A DNA stretch of 64,000 bases from Poa pratensis (GCA_947311845.1 CAMZMU010000107.1:14489949-14553948); one strand, 5' to 3'; positions 34,988-46,299 are shown, numbered from the stretch's first letter. Numbers and translations are program-made. Notes: generated from the letters alone by a model not told the origin.

Positions 34988-36061
34988 GAGCATCTCCAAC
35001 CGCACCCCCCAAAATCGGACCACATACTGCGCCCGGACGCATCCGGACGCGTCCGCGGAGGGTGACCGGACAACCCCTAAAAACATGCTCCTACAACCAC
35101 ACTCCTCTTTTCTAGTTGACATATTACTACAAAGGCATGCAACACGTCCGCATTTGCTACACTAGAATGGAAACTTGCATTGCATCCGCCTTGCTACGCT
35201 AGAATCTCCCTACTCGTCATCGGAGAGGACGATGACCGTTGCCGCTGCGCCGGCGGAGCCGCCCCGTCCCGCACTGCCGGCCGGAGCCGGGCAAGAACCC
35301 TGCTCGGAGTCGGAGAAGAACCCGAACGAAGAGGAGGAGGAGGCCCCGGCGTAAGGGCGGCCTTCACGAACCGCCGCCTCCGCCTCGAACTGCTTGTCGA
35401 GGAACCCGGAGCGGTTCCTCATCTGCCTCATGAAGAGGCGGTCCGCCGCCTCCGCCTTCAGCTGCGCCTCCGCCGCACGGTGCTCCGCCGCATCGTCGTT
35501 GCGCAGCGCCTCCTCGCGGATCTGGCCCTCTTCCGCCTCCGCCTGAGCTCTCCACCGCTCCGTCCCAGCGCGTACCCGGGCGCGATGCGCTTCGGCCGCC
35601 GCCTCCGCCCGGCTGTGAAGCGCTTCGGCCGCGCAGGCCGCCACCTGCCGTTCGACCGCCGCCTCCGCCGCCGCGCGTCGGGCTTCGTGCTCCACCTCCG
35701 CGCGGACGCGCATCCTCTCATCCTCATCCTGGATGAACTCCGAGCCGGTGATGTCGACGATCTCGGCGTCGTCGGAGACCATGAAGTATCCGACGGCCGA
35801 CGACTCCGAATCCGCCTCCGCCGCCGCATCCGGTAGGCCGGTCAAGGGAGGGTCCCACTGTCAGCGAGTGAGGGCGCGGACGCGTCCGGGCGCCCCCAAA
35901 CCCGCCCCAGTTTTGTGCTGGATTTGGGGTGTGCCGGACCGTCCGGTCGTTTGGGGCCGCTATAGGGGCCGTCGTTGGGTTGCGGTTTTTGGGCCAAACC
36001 CTGTCCGGGCTGTCCGCCCGGACGTTTGGGGTGGATTTGGGGGCTCCGCTTGGAGATGCTC
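34988..36061. mobile_element. PIF/Harbinger-like element, non-autonomous
   Basis: A 1,074-bp element with terminal inverted repeats GAGCATCTCCAACCGCACCC and (inverted) GAGCATCTCCAAGCGGAGCC. It is flanked by the 3-bp duplication TAA at 34985-34987 and 36062-36064. The end sequence and TAA target are typical of grass PIF/Harbinger elements. No transposase is present, but a long ORF lies inside on the minus strand. The element is GC-rich between AT-rich flanks. Confidence 0.85.
35210..35782 (-). CDS. Uncharacterised Ala/Glu/Arg-rich protein inside the Harbinger-like element
   Basis: An open frame of 190 codons from ATG 35782; the frame is open further upstream to 35845 without an ATG. The protein starts with an acidic patch (VSDDAEIVDITGSEF), continues as a long charged, Ala-rich helix or coiled coil (about residues 25-130), has an RLFMRQMRNRSGFLDKQFEA block, and ends Ser/Gly-rich with an acidic VIVLSDDE tail. 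There is no DDE transposase signature. It could be the remnant of the second (Myb/NAM-associated) ORF that PIF/Harbinger elements carry, or captured host sequence. Function unknown; expression uncertain. Confidence 0.5.
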   Translation of the reverse strand: MVSDDAEIVDITGSEFIQDEDERMRVRAEVEHEARRAAAEAAVERQVAACAAEALHSRAEAAAEAHRARVRAGTERWRAQAEAEEGQIREEALRNDDAAEHRAAEAQLKAEAADRLFMRQMRNRSGFLDKQFEAEAAVREGRPYAGASSSSSFGFFSDSEQGSCPAPAGSAGRGGSAGAAATVIVLSDDE

Positions 36062-36064
36062 TAA

Positions 36065-38941
36065 GGCAGACAATGCACCAAGTTGATCCGTCAGATATGG
36101 ATCATATCCGCCCTGTATTTTCAGTTTCTTCTTTCTTTTAATTTCCAGAAAATAAATGGACTTGAGATTGAAGCCATTTGGTGAAATAATTCAACGCATG
36201 TAGGATCCAGGAGTTCACAGAAAGAGATTCAATTCCGGTAGGATTCGCCGCGTCCCAAACAAGGCCTAATAATAACTGATAGACAGATTCATGGTGTTGC
36301 CGTATTGGGAGTACAGCGTATTCTCAAGCGTCTAGCATAACCGTTTGTTTTCAGAAATTAGGCAGTCCTATGTACACCCGACTCTACTCTCTTCTCTGCA
36401 GGTCTATCGATCGAGCCATCGCCTGCCTGCCTCTACTACTGTTTACCTGACGCATCGCCAGGGCGGAACAATCAGGCCACCATCGTCTGCTCTCTGTGTG
36501 GCATCGAGACCTGTCAGGGTTCGCACATTGCCACAAACAAACCAGCCAAATACCAACACCTGCTTAACATCTCCACGTAAAAAAATAAGAAAAATCGGCT
36601 GCTGAAAATATGGAGCCTGAATGCATGAACGCTTCAGGTTTGTACTTGCTTGCGAGTTGCACAGCGGCTGGCGATCGAACAGTTTTAGATCGACACCGGT
36701 GGGAAGCTAGCAGCCTAGCAGGTACCCTGGACCATTCAGGATGCCCAATGCATCGAGATGAGAAGTGCTCGAGGGAATAATATGGTCACATTCCGCTGTG
36801 GAGCTGTCGTGCTCGCGCGACAGTGAAAGTGAGAGCGGGTTTGGCGCGCAAAAGAGATAGCATGCGACGCGAGCAACTGTTCTTCATTGAAGTCGCGGCC
36901 TGGGCGAGATGTCATGTGCGTGGCACTCGATCGATCGAGTTTGGTCCTCACGGTGGATAGATAGTTGTCGTTGACGCAGAGATCTCTCTCTGCTGGGTTG
37001 CATATTACCATGGTCCATGGGTGCTGGGTAGGCAACCGATTACCATGGTCCATGGGTGCTCGTACAAGGGTGGTATAAGATTCAGAGTTGAAACTACTGA
37101 TCAGAATCTTAAGTACAGTAGTTTTTAAATCGGTTAGCCAGGATGACGATATAGCGAGTGATCATAGGTTCTGCTGGGTTAATTACGCCCGAGTTTTGCA
37201 AGCCAATGTGTTATATACGATAGCAAGATAAACGACGAAAAGCGGAAAGATCAAATCAACGGGGACACGAGATTTAACGTGTAAAACCTCTCCAACAATG
37301 GAGTAGAAAAATCACGGGCGCCAACCGGCAATAATTCACTATATCAAGTGAGGTTACAAACACCGGGGATTTACAACGTGTGACTTATCCCAAACTGGGT
37401 TTACAAGATGTAAATATGGTGGTAAAACCCTAAGTCGGCTGCAGTACATGCTCAAGACTCCGACGACGGGTCTCCACTTCGCTCCGAAGTTAGACTCTTA
37501 CTTTATATTTTCATATGAATTTGGAACGCATCAAAATAACACAATGTTGGTACTCGCCCATTGCCAAATCATACCTGACAGTTGGGGACATCGACTAACC
37601 CATGCTGACCCTCTATAGATCTTTTTTGTATAGCTTGTCATACTGCTGCGTCCCCATTAACAGAGTATTTTTTTTATGACCTTTGTCCTATTCTGCACCT
37701 TGATGATTCAATTGCACTATGCCAATCTCTCAGATCCCATCTCTAAATATTCACTGGCTTCGGCGACTGTCAGGTGACCTGACAGAGACTGACTCTGGTC
37801 TTGACGACTGGTCGGGCCGCACCTGACGGTCAGCGCAATGCTGCCTGTCTGGGGCCAACTCGCAGTGTCGAGTCAGACCAACCTCACTAACGAGCCCAGG
37901 AAGATAGGCTGGGTTACATGAAAAGGATCATAGGCCTTGGGCCGGCGCAACACCCAAAGCTGTGTTCCGTGCAGTTGCAGCAAAGCCGTTGGCGGCCCGC
38001 GCTACCGCCTTTCTCATACGACGCGGCAGTGGCAGACCAAAGCCGTGTCCACCCTGCCGCCGAGCTTGCTCCGGCCGCGCGCGGAACTCACGGCACGGCG
38101 CCGTCAGTGCGGTGCCAATGGCAAGTACGGTAGCAGCTAGCCGCCGGCCACCGTGACGGCCGGAACCGCGCTGGGCTCGAGATGGACCCGCGTGCAAACG
38201 CAAAGCCTCGCGATCCGGAGTCTGAACCTCAAAAGGAACCATGGACCAGTGTGGATTCAGAAAGCAAACGCAATACCGATCGTGGCTCATATTCTAGAGT
38301 AGTACTCTGTGTGATCAGTCGAGTCTCACTCTCATGTAGATTCCGTGTCGCGCAAACCTACACGGCCAGCCTCCATCATCCCATCAGTGGTTTGTTGGAT
38401 GTCCAAGGTAGTCCATCATCCAACAACACCGATTTGCATATGTTCAGGATCAGGCCACCCTGTGCATGCATCAACCGATTTGCCGCTGCCCTGGCCACCT
38501 GGAAGCTGATCTGATCGATTAACGTCATCTCAAACTACAGGATCTAAGTTCATGCATAGGAGATGGATTGCCGCAATGCCTCCTTGAAACGTACTCATTC
38601 CGTAAGTGGGAAGTCGTTGTCCAGAGGTTTGGTGGCCTAGCTAGCCGAGATGATCTCCATGTGAAGAGGTAAATCAGATTCCACAACGACGCCGCGCGTC
38701 CCGTCGGCCGGCGTCACTTCACTTTGTCCGAATACTCTAATATCATAGAGACCTCTAGATGATAGTATGAAAAGAAGCCGCACCTAAAAGGACAGAATAG
38801 CCTCAAAGCTACAAAGGTGCATCACCTAGCAGGGCATCTGAAAAAACAAGTGAAGTGCGATCACGGCCAACCGTTATCTGATCCAATGCTCGAGAATACT
38901 TTGACCCGCTGCAAATTATTACAAGTAAAAAGCTATGTGCT
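36065..38941. other. Intergenic sequence with a possible retroelement remnant
   Basis: No gene recognised. About 37150-37460 contains text such as CCTCTCCAACAATGGAGTAG and CACGGGCGCCAACCGGCAAT that resembles LTR-derived sequence seen in cereal genomes, but no borders were found. A direct repeat of ATTACCATGGTCCATGGGTG occurs twice within about 35 bp at 37005-37060. GC-rich ORFs at 37918-38290 overlap on both strands and look like chance. Confidence 0.35.
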
Positions 38942-39065
38942 GCTCCTTCCGTTTTAAATTAGATGAATTTCATTTGTTTAAATGCAGATGTATCTATACT
39001 TGTAACATGTTTAGATACATCCACATGTGGATAAATGGAAGTTATCTAATTTGGAAAGGAGGGAA
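38942..39065. mobile_element. Stowaway MITE, degenerate
   Basis: Inverted ends CTCCTTCCGTTTTAAATTAG and TCTAATTTGGAAAGGAGG enclose the common TATCTATACTTGTAACATG-type palindrome. The TA duplication is eroded on the left. It lies about 470 bp upstream of the phytocyanin start. Confidence 0.75.
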
Positions 39066-39400
39066 TACAAGTCTGGAGCTACATATTTGAAAAATCAGAA
39101 ATAATTAGTGAAACGACCTATTTCGTTCGAATTCTACGGAACACTGCAAACCTTCATGAGTACACACGTACGGGTGCTGATTGGATGTACAGTCCGTTCA
39201 TCATGATGGGAACATGCCTTTTGAAACACCATCATGAAAATCGTATTGGTTGTTGGCACGAACAGAGCCAGCCGACTATACTAACAAAAAGCGTTTCCAC
39301 TGCATTTCTTCATAGGTAAAGTGGCTCGACATACATATTCGTTCCCACACATCCGGTGAAAGCCAATTGCCCACCAACTGCACGTTGCGATCGATCCTGT

Positions 39401-39407
39401 TATATAA
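39401..39407 (+). promoter_or_regulatory. TATA box of the phytocyanin gene
   Basis: TATATAA (39401-39407) lies about 127 bp upstream of the ATG at 39534, with CCAAT at 39363. The spacing is suitable for transcription starting near 39435. Confidence 0.55.
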
Positions 39408-39533
39408 GTGTCACATTTTCCGGGCCTCTTCTTCTCAAAGTAGTAGTGCAACATCGTCCTCTCGAGTTAACCAAACGCTAGCACCCGATACTAGCTTTGA
39501 GAGTTCTTCTTCCGCTTCAGTTTGTTGAGCACG

Positions 39534-40363
39534 ATGGCTTCAGGCACCGGTACATGCCTGGCCTTGGTGGTGGTGATCCTTGTGGCCCGCGCCTTCCCGG
39601 CAGCCGCCACCAGCTTCACCGTCGGCGACAAGTCCGGCTGGACGCTCGGCGTCGATTACACCACCTGGGCAAGCGGCAACACGTTCAAAGTCGGGGACAA
39701 TCTCGGTAAGTTCTTATTGCTTTCATATGTGCATGTCGTTCAGGAGTCATGAGTGATGGATGATTAACCTCAGTGTGTTCCTCTGTCATGAGTGGTACTG
39801 TAGATGATTAACCAATTGACGAGTTTGTTTCCTGTATTTTAGTGTTCAACTACGCCAAGGGGCTCCACACGGTGGTGGAGGTGAGCGCGGCCGACTACGT
39901 GGCGTGCGCGGCGACCAACTCGCTCGGCTCCGACAGCAGCGGCGCGACCACCGTGCCCCTCAAGACCGCCGGCAAGCACTACTTCATCTGCAGCATCGCC
40001 GGCCACTGCACCGGCGGCATGAAGCTCGAGGTGACCGTCTCTGGCTCCGGATCCTCCTCCTCGCCGTCGTCGCCGACACCCACGCCGAGGACCCCGACCA
40101 CGCCGTTCACCAGCCCGACACCGACGACGCCGACGCCGACCACACCGTACACGACACCTACAACGCCATACTACACGACGCCGACGTCTCCGGCGTGCAC
40201 GGGGACCACACCTGGCGCGACTCCCGTAACGCCGGTGACCCGGGCACCATGCCGATCTATTATTACAATTCCGCCACCGGGCTCGTGCCCGTGGTCTGGG
40301 CTAGCTTTGCCCTGGCCTGTGCCGCGATTGTGCAGCTCGGACTGTCATAGGCCGGAAAGCTAG
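39534..40363 (+). CDS. Uclacyanin-type phytocyanin (blue copper protein), GPI tail out of frame
   Basis: Two exons (39534-39705 and 39843-40363) joined by a 137-bp GT-AG intron. An N-terminal signal peptide (about residues 1-26, ending FPAAATS) targets the secretory path. The cupredoxin domain follows ([16 protein letters not shown] onward). The copper ligands are His66, Cys107, His112 and Met117, with Cys79-Cys113 as the likely disulphide; the axial Met points to uclacyanin. A Pro/Thr-rich arabinogalactan-like stretch follows. The open frame ends in 230 residues without a hydrophobic tail. A good GPI signal ([18 protein letters not shown]) lies in the other frame ending at 40350. One missing C in the CCC at about 40239-40241 would restore it. 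Such proteins act at the cell surface in electron transfer or wall processes. Confidence 0.88.
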
Positions 40364-40569
40364 CCAGGATGTGGAGGCAGTGCTCACATATATATAGGTC
40401 ACGTCGCGTGTGCAACGTGTTAATTTGTTCTTTGTCGTGGTCGTGGTTTCATAAATTTGGATGAAATGAACCATGTGTTCCTGGCGTACTACATGAATTG
40501 CGGTGTTGATAGCTGTCAACTACCAAAAGCTAGCATAGCTAACAAATTTCAGACACAATGTTTTGACTT

Positions 40570-40915
40570 ATAGGTGTAGATGTACCCATTATAAAAAATA
40601 AAATTTAAATACTTTTGAAAATGTCAAAAATTCCAAATAAAAATTTCGGGTGGACATCCCGACATTCTATATTTGCACACAAAGTTTAGTTTAAAAAGAC
40701 ATTTTTTTGGCCCGTGTGAAAAAGAAAAATAAATATTTAGTGAAAATTCATTTTGGAGCACCGGAATTTGCCTTTTTTAAGCCACAAAGAATTTCATATC
40801 TCGACAAAAAAAATTGTGCGGACATAAATATCCGGGTTTACATTCGAACTTGTTATTTGGATTTTTTTTGACATTTTGAAATGACATTTGGTAGTGAGAG
40901 CATCTACATCTATGA
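40570..40915. mobile_element. Foldback (hairpin) element, about 345 bp
   Basis: The left arm (GGTGTAGATGTACCCA, then TTTTGAAAATGTCAAAAATT) pairs with the right arm (GACATTTTGAAATGACATTT, then GCATCTACATCT) in inverted orientation. The middle is AT-rich. The family was not identified and no target duplication is certain. It follows the phytocyanin gene by about 200 bp. Confidence 0.55.
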
Positions 40916-41634
40916 GTGAAAGATGATTATCGTAATGATTTGGTACAAATGTAGGGGATGTCTATGGATTACTTGTGGACATTATTCGATGCTATGGTCT
41001 CTCGGTACATAATCTCAAAGAGAATTCGATGAATCTAAGTCTTCAAGTTCCTTGTCTTCTACCCGGTTTTTACGATTAAGGGGCAAACAAATAGCACAGT
41101 CGAACTCGACATGTAATACTATGCTGGTAAGACGCTGATATTGAAACATGGATTTAGCAAAATTGGGCATCTTGATTGGGAGTTCTTTCTTGAAAACACT
41201 TCTAACATCCGAGCTCCAATGCTCCAGCTTTAAAAAAATCAAAAAGTTTATTTCTCCATCTCAGAAAATTCTGAAAAAAAGCATATATGTGCATATACAT
41301 ATCTACTACACACACCCAAATTTTCAGAGAAATATCATTTCATACGCGATCTTCACAAAAAAGACAAATCTATCAAATGACGATTTATTTTTCACCCTTT
41401 ATAGATCATGATATTGTAATTTTTGTATAGTCTATCATATAACGTATTATTGAGCGAAGCTATGCAGATATATAGATCACAATTATATGTATCCAATTTT
41501 TTTTGAAACTTTAAAATACCATTTTCGATTTTTTATAAGGCAGGATGAGCACTACATCTTGGGAGCCAGAATCCTCTCTTTTTCTCTCTTCTATTCATTC
41601 ATAGCGTGTTCCTTAATATGCAGAAATTCACTCT
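40916..41634. other. AT-rich intergenic sequence
   Basis: No gene recognised. Sequence such as AAAAAAGACAAATC near 41360 recurs in the neighbouring foldback element at 41890, so part of this stretch is probably a decayed relative of that repeat. Confidence 0.4.
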
Positions 41635-42108
41635 GGCTCCCGAGCTCATAGGCTCCTGCTATATTAAACGAAATTTAATAAATAGTACTTCCTCCGATCC
41701 TAAAAGAGCTTCGCGAGTCGTACGTATAACTTGTGCATGATCAGGTCGTTTCCTACGAAACTTATATCGGATCGGAGGGAGTAAAACATTTTAAAAAATT
41801 CTGAAAACAATTGGAGGCGAACACATACCAATGTACAACATACGTGCCAAGTTTCGTGTCGAAATGACATTCGGCATGCTCTGTGCAAAAAAGACAAATC
41901 AGTGGTCAAAATGCAATTTCAAAAACATACTTATTAGATCACTGATTTTGTTATTTTTGCATAGAGCACCACACCTCACATTTCATCACGAAACTTGGCA
42001 CTTTTTAAAAACATGTATATGTTCATCACCAAAAAAATTCAGGATTTTTAAAAATATTTTACTATTTTTTAAATTTCGTTTAATATAACAGCAGCATATA
42101 AGCTCGGA
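41635..42108. mobile_element. Foldback element split by a Stowaway MITE
   Basis: An outer inverted repeat starts near CTCATAGGCTCCTGCTATAT (41645) and matches, inverted, CTTATATGCTGCTGTTATAT near 42095. The arms continue inward through TTAAACGAAATTTAA and then TGCCAAGTTTCGTG (about 41849 and 41990). Its left arm is interrupted at 41686-41783 by a Stowaway-like element. Without that insertion the foldback element is about 375 bp. Confidence 0.7.
41688..41781. mobile_element. Short Stowaway-like MITE nested in the foldback element
   Basis: Ends CTTCCTCCGATCC and GGATCGGAGGGAG are inverted repeats, flanked by TA at 41686-41687 and 41782-41783. At 94 bp it is shorter than the other MITEs here. 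Confidence 0.75.
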
Positions 42109-42445
42109 GTAGAAACGCCTCTCTCACATGGCCACTCTCTCGCCGTAATGGTATTCCGCTTCGTCCATTCGGTGGCGCCTTTTTGCTCTACGCTTTATCC
42201 GACGCTGCATTTTGCTCTGTTTTACAGCGACTCTGTGAGTGTCTGAGTGAGGGGCGGAGTCTCCGTGCTCCCACCGTCTCCGCGCACCTGTTCCGTGTGG
42301 GCTGCCGGCGGCCGGAGCTTCCGGTCGTCTCCATTTCGAGGTGATTTCATGCCGTGACACTCTTCGACTCAACGGCTTTCCTCTTCTGCGGGTCTTACTC
42401 ACCATCTTCTTACGCATAGAGCCTGCCCGCTGCCTGTTCGACGGA
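42109..42445. other. Upstream region of F-box gene 1
   Basis: GC content rises towards the ATG at 42446. The frame is open upstream to 42341, but that extension lacks F-box-family features, so I take it as 5' UTR. Confidence 0.4.
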
Positions 42446-44213
42446 ATGGCGAGGACGGCGAGCGGCGAGGATCGAATCAGCGCACTCCCCCTCGACCTCC
42501 GGCTGCTCTTGCTGTCCTTGTTGCCCTTGGACGAGGCCGTCCGGATGAGCCTGCTCTCCCGCGTGTGGCGCCACCTCTGGAGGAAAATGCCCAGCCTACG
42601 CCTCGTCACTTCATCGGAGCATTCTGAGGGCTTCGAACCCAAGGTTTTCAACAAATTCGTGAACCATCTGCTCGTCCTCCGGGGCCACCTACCTCTGGAC
42701 AAGTGCGAGATCAGAGCCTACCGATCCAAGGTCGATTACGATAATTACGATGAAGATGAGGATGATCCATACCCATACGCCAACCTGTGGATCCAGTACG
42801 CGCTAATCTGCAAGGTTCGGATGCTCGCTGTCATCGCCGGCAATATCCGTAACTTAGACCTCACTGTGCCTCTCGCCTCTGAGCGCCTGACCACACTAAA
42901 CCTGTACGATGTTGACTTGGAAACGTGCACTGCACTTGTTGACTCCCAAATGTGCCTTGATTTCTCGAGCTGCCCGTTGCTAGAGGATCTAAAGATGGAT
43001 CACTGCAGTATGGCGGTGCACAGGATCTCCTCCAGGTCGATAAAGCGGCTGCGCCTCACCTGGTATTGTTCCTTTGCTGCTTGCTGTACTGGTTCCCGCA
43101 CTTTGATCAGTGCACCAAATCTAATTTCACTGCAGCTTAGTGATTTCATTCTGGATACTCCTGTGCTTGAAAGCATGCCGTTGCTAGAAACAGCATTTTT
43201 GAGGCTTAACGATGATTGTGGTGATACTTGTGGTGTTACCGATCCTGGGGAACAGAAGTGTGGTAATCAAGACTGCCAAGGATGTTATGGTTATCCTCTT
43301 GGTCATTGTCGGAGTGTCCTTCTCAGTGGCTTGTCAGATGCTATCCATCGGGAGTTGATAGCTCACTCTAAAGTGGTAAGCATACACTTACTACCATCTC
43401 CACTCTTACCATTGTTTTTGGTGTCAAGTGGTTTCTCTTATAGTATCACTATCTTGTGCATAAACACATACTTAATCAAGTTCCTTATTTTTAGTACCAT
43501 GCTCTAGTGATGATTATGATATTATTACTATGCAGTTAATTCTATTGGGGTTTTTGACCTGCAATTTAGTGATTTAATATTTTGCTATTCATGTTTAGGG
43601 CTTGCGGGCCTGAGCCTGTATCAGCAATATGTCCAGCTTTAGATGGAGAGGAATACGATATATTCTTATTAGTTTTTTTAAAGCAAAACCAGCATTTCAA
43701 GCCACTAAACTACTATAGTTTGTCCAATCAAGCCCTTGTACTATCAATTTGGTTATTTGTGCCCTCAAACTATTTGTTTCTGTATAAGTGGACTCTTTGA
43801 TTGCTGCAATTAATAATGTATGGGCTTGATTGGACAAATTCGAACAGTCTCACGCTTTATATGTAGTTTTGCATTTCCCTATTACTTTTGAATCTAAAAT
43901 ATCTCCCCAAAGTTCCTACGGGAGAGTTATTTATCAAATAACCTCGGCAATTTTTCCAGTTTATCTACAGAAGGGATTTGGCATGCTGCCCCATATTTGG
44001 CAAATTAAAACCCTGTTACTCAATGAGTGGTGTGCAGCTGTTGACTTAGAAGCGTTAGTTTGCATTCTTCAGCACTCTCCTATTCTTGAGAAGCTCACAC
44101 TTCAGCTTCATAAGGACAAGTTATTTGTTCCCTGTATATGTAATGTCGCTTTATTGTTAAACGGATTATTACTATACTCTGTTGACCTCACTAAAACATT
44201 TTGTAACATCTAG
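42446..44213 (+). CDS. F-box protein with LRR-like region (possibly decaying at its 3' end)
   Basis: Exon 1 starts at ATG 42446 and probably ends at the donor AAGTG/GTAAGC (43375), giving 310 codons. The F-box lies at residues 8-50 (EDRISALPLDLRLLLLSL, then MSLLSRVWRHLWRKMPSLRL) and would bind SKP1 in an SCF ubiquitin ligase. LRR-like repeats follow (SCPLLEDLKMDHC, SAPNLISLQLSDF). A second exon starting about 43971 fits in phase with HIWQIKTLLLNEWC and LVCILQHSPILEKLTLQL, a standard plant F-box/LRR-FBD continuation. A further fragment (CAHLKVVIIECPRY, about 44275) looks like the start of an FBD domain and ends in a stop. I could not build a clean 3' end, and a LINE fragment follows, so it may be a truncated or dying gene. 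The substrate is unknown. Confidence 0.7.
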
Positions 44214-44529
44214 CAACACCACTTCAACACGGCTGGCGCTAAAGGAAACCATGGTCTGACAGAATCATTAACATGTGCTCACCTTAAAGTAGTTATCATT
44301 GAATGTCCTCGCTATAGTTAAATGTCCTTTTTAAAATGTACACAACATATCTGTAGTCCTCTAATTTGGTCCATGTAAGTGATTTCGTACATATTATGCT
44401 TTTCTTTCATCTATCTATGTATAGAAGGTCACAGAGCCAGAGTCGACATGTGAGCTCGAGGATCTAAAAGATTACTGTGTGGAGGAACTTCAAAAGGAGC
44501 GCTACTTTATATGTTAAGAGAATCATGAT

Positions 44530-44930
44530 ATTTTCGAGGGGTGCTTTCATCCCGACGATGCCTGGGTTAAGAAGGTTCGCCACTCTGGCTTGCTCTACAA
44601 GCATAGTGCCCATGACAATGACTTCACTTTTATGAAACTTAATATTTAGCCCTTAGAACAGCTTGGAACGGATCAACAGAAATTTCACGGTTGGCAATAC
44701 TCCGAGTTTTGGATCATCGTCATTGTGTCTTCAGCATAGTGGGCAATTCCATCAAGGGATAAGGTGTGGAGCTACTCCCTAAATATAGCCGTCAGACTAT
44801 CCTTATGAAGAATGGCAGCTAGTGCGTCGACCACCAGGTCAAACGACGGAGGGGAGATGGTGCCACCCTGACGACCAACGTGTCTGCACTTGCTGCGGAA
44901 GTACGGTACCATCCCCTTACAATACTATCT
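44530..44930 (-). pseudogene. LINE reverse transcriptase fragment
   Basis: The minus strand reads GGTISPPSFDLVVDALAAIL, then DGIAHYAEDTMTMIQN (about 44721-44747, a mutated YADDT active site), then a short FHKSEVIVMG block. These are ordered LINE reverse transcriptase motifs, with a stop inside. It lies directly after the last F-box exon traces and may have cut off that gene. Confidence 0.75.
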
Positions 44931-45074
44931 TCTTTCCTAAATATAAGTCTTTTTAGCCTTTTCTGATTCATAAGTATCTAGAAATATTTTGGAGTATTGG
45001 TTCACTCATTTCATTATGTATTTAGTCCATATTGAAGTGGTCAGAATATTTTATAATTTGGAACGGAGGGAATA
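44925..45074. mobile_element. Degenerate Stowaway-like MITE
   Basis: The right end TTTGGAACGGAGGGAAT is clear and is followed by AGTA. The left end (about CTTCTTTCCTAAATATAAGT) is eroded. It lies next to the LINE fragment. Confidence 0.5.
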
Positions 45075-45109
45075 GTAAATATAAAATCTATTATAAAATC
45101 ACATTATGA

Positions 45110-45235
45110 CAGAAAGCTACTCAACTTGTTCCATAATATAAGATGTTTCTTGTATTCCAATTCCAATACGGATGTATGTAGACTACAAATTCACTCATTT
45201 TGCTCCGTGTGTAATTCGTAATCTCTTATTGTCAT
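45110..45235. mobile_element. Stowaway-derived fragment
   Basis: Contains ACTACAAATTCACTCATTTT and then GCTCCGTGTG, the common internal text of Triticeae Stowaway elements. It lacks good ends. Confidence 0.45.
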
Positions 45236-46299
45236 CCCTAATAATTAATGAGAATTAATTACATTTTAATGAGAAATTGTGTTGCTAAGGGAAGACATAT
45301 AGTACAATGGAGAAAATAGTCTTCTCTTATTTCTTAAGAGATCATCCCTTAACTAAGGGAAGGCAGCCTCCTCTTTCCTCATTCTCTCTCCTCCAACTAG
45401 ACAAATATCCTACATGACAACGCTAAGAGAAGCCTGACGTCACCCCATTATACATGCCCTAACTAATCACTTCACTTCTTTTTTTGTGCATAAACCACTG
45501 GCTATTCATGTACTACTCCAAATCAAAGATTAATTCAACTAATTTTAGATCCGATCAACGGGACCCGTCAATCGGTGATTTTTCTTAGAAAAACGAAATA
45601 TTCCTGTAACTGAAATTGTTGACGATATCTACTCTGCAATATTTTGATACGTTTTACCAACACTTCAAAATTGTGTCCACTTTCCGTGAGATAAGGTCAG
45701 ATTTTCAAACTTTTTAAAAAACATCTCGAAATTTTCTAGTAACTGAAACAGTGTATACCAATTAATATGGACATACAATGCCCTGTAATCACTAATTTAC
45801 GGGTTATTTGATTAATTTTACGGTTTAGACCTATGCGCAACGATTACACGAATAGTCGGTGTTTCTGCACAAAAAAATGTAAAGTGACTTGTTTATGCAA
45901 CGATGACAAAAAAAAAAGTGCAATTTCCTCCATTTTAACCCTATCGGAGCTATAGGAAATACAGTAAACACAAAGGTAAGTGCAGGTTAGTTAAGCTTTC
46001 TTTTTTGCAAATGCACACATATTTCACTCAGCAATATACTTCTAAAATGTTACATAGTTGTATCACAATATTTAACTTCTCAAATACTGAACATGGAACA
46101 CTATAGGAACAAGTGCAGCTACAGTCTACAGCCTACAAAGCATAGCGCTTTCTTACAAACCTGTGCACGGTTGACTTATTAGCAAGGTCATTCTATGATG
46201 ATCTTCATAGATGATGATCCGTTGGTGACTTGCTTCCTTATTATATTATTCTCTCCTTCGTCATTTTGAAACTTGGACATGATGGGCAATGCAGCCTGC
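45236..46299. other. AT-rich intergenic sequence
   Basis: No gene recognised. The last 60-70 bp before 46300 would hold the 3' UTR of the minus-strand F-box gene. Confidence 0.4.

Noticed and set aside
37918..38290. Cluster of GC-rich ORFs on both strands
   Set aside because: Four overlapping frames of similar length indicate composition, not coding.
42124..42702. 192-codon minus-strand ORF over the F-box start
   Set aside because: Arg-rich shadow of the GC-rich F-box coding sequence.
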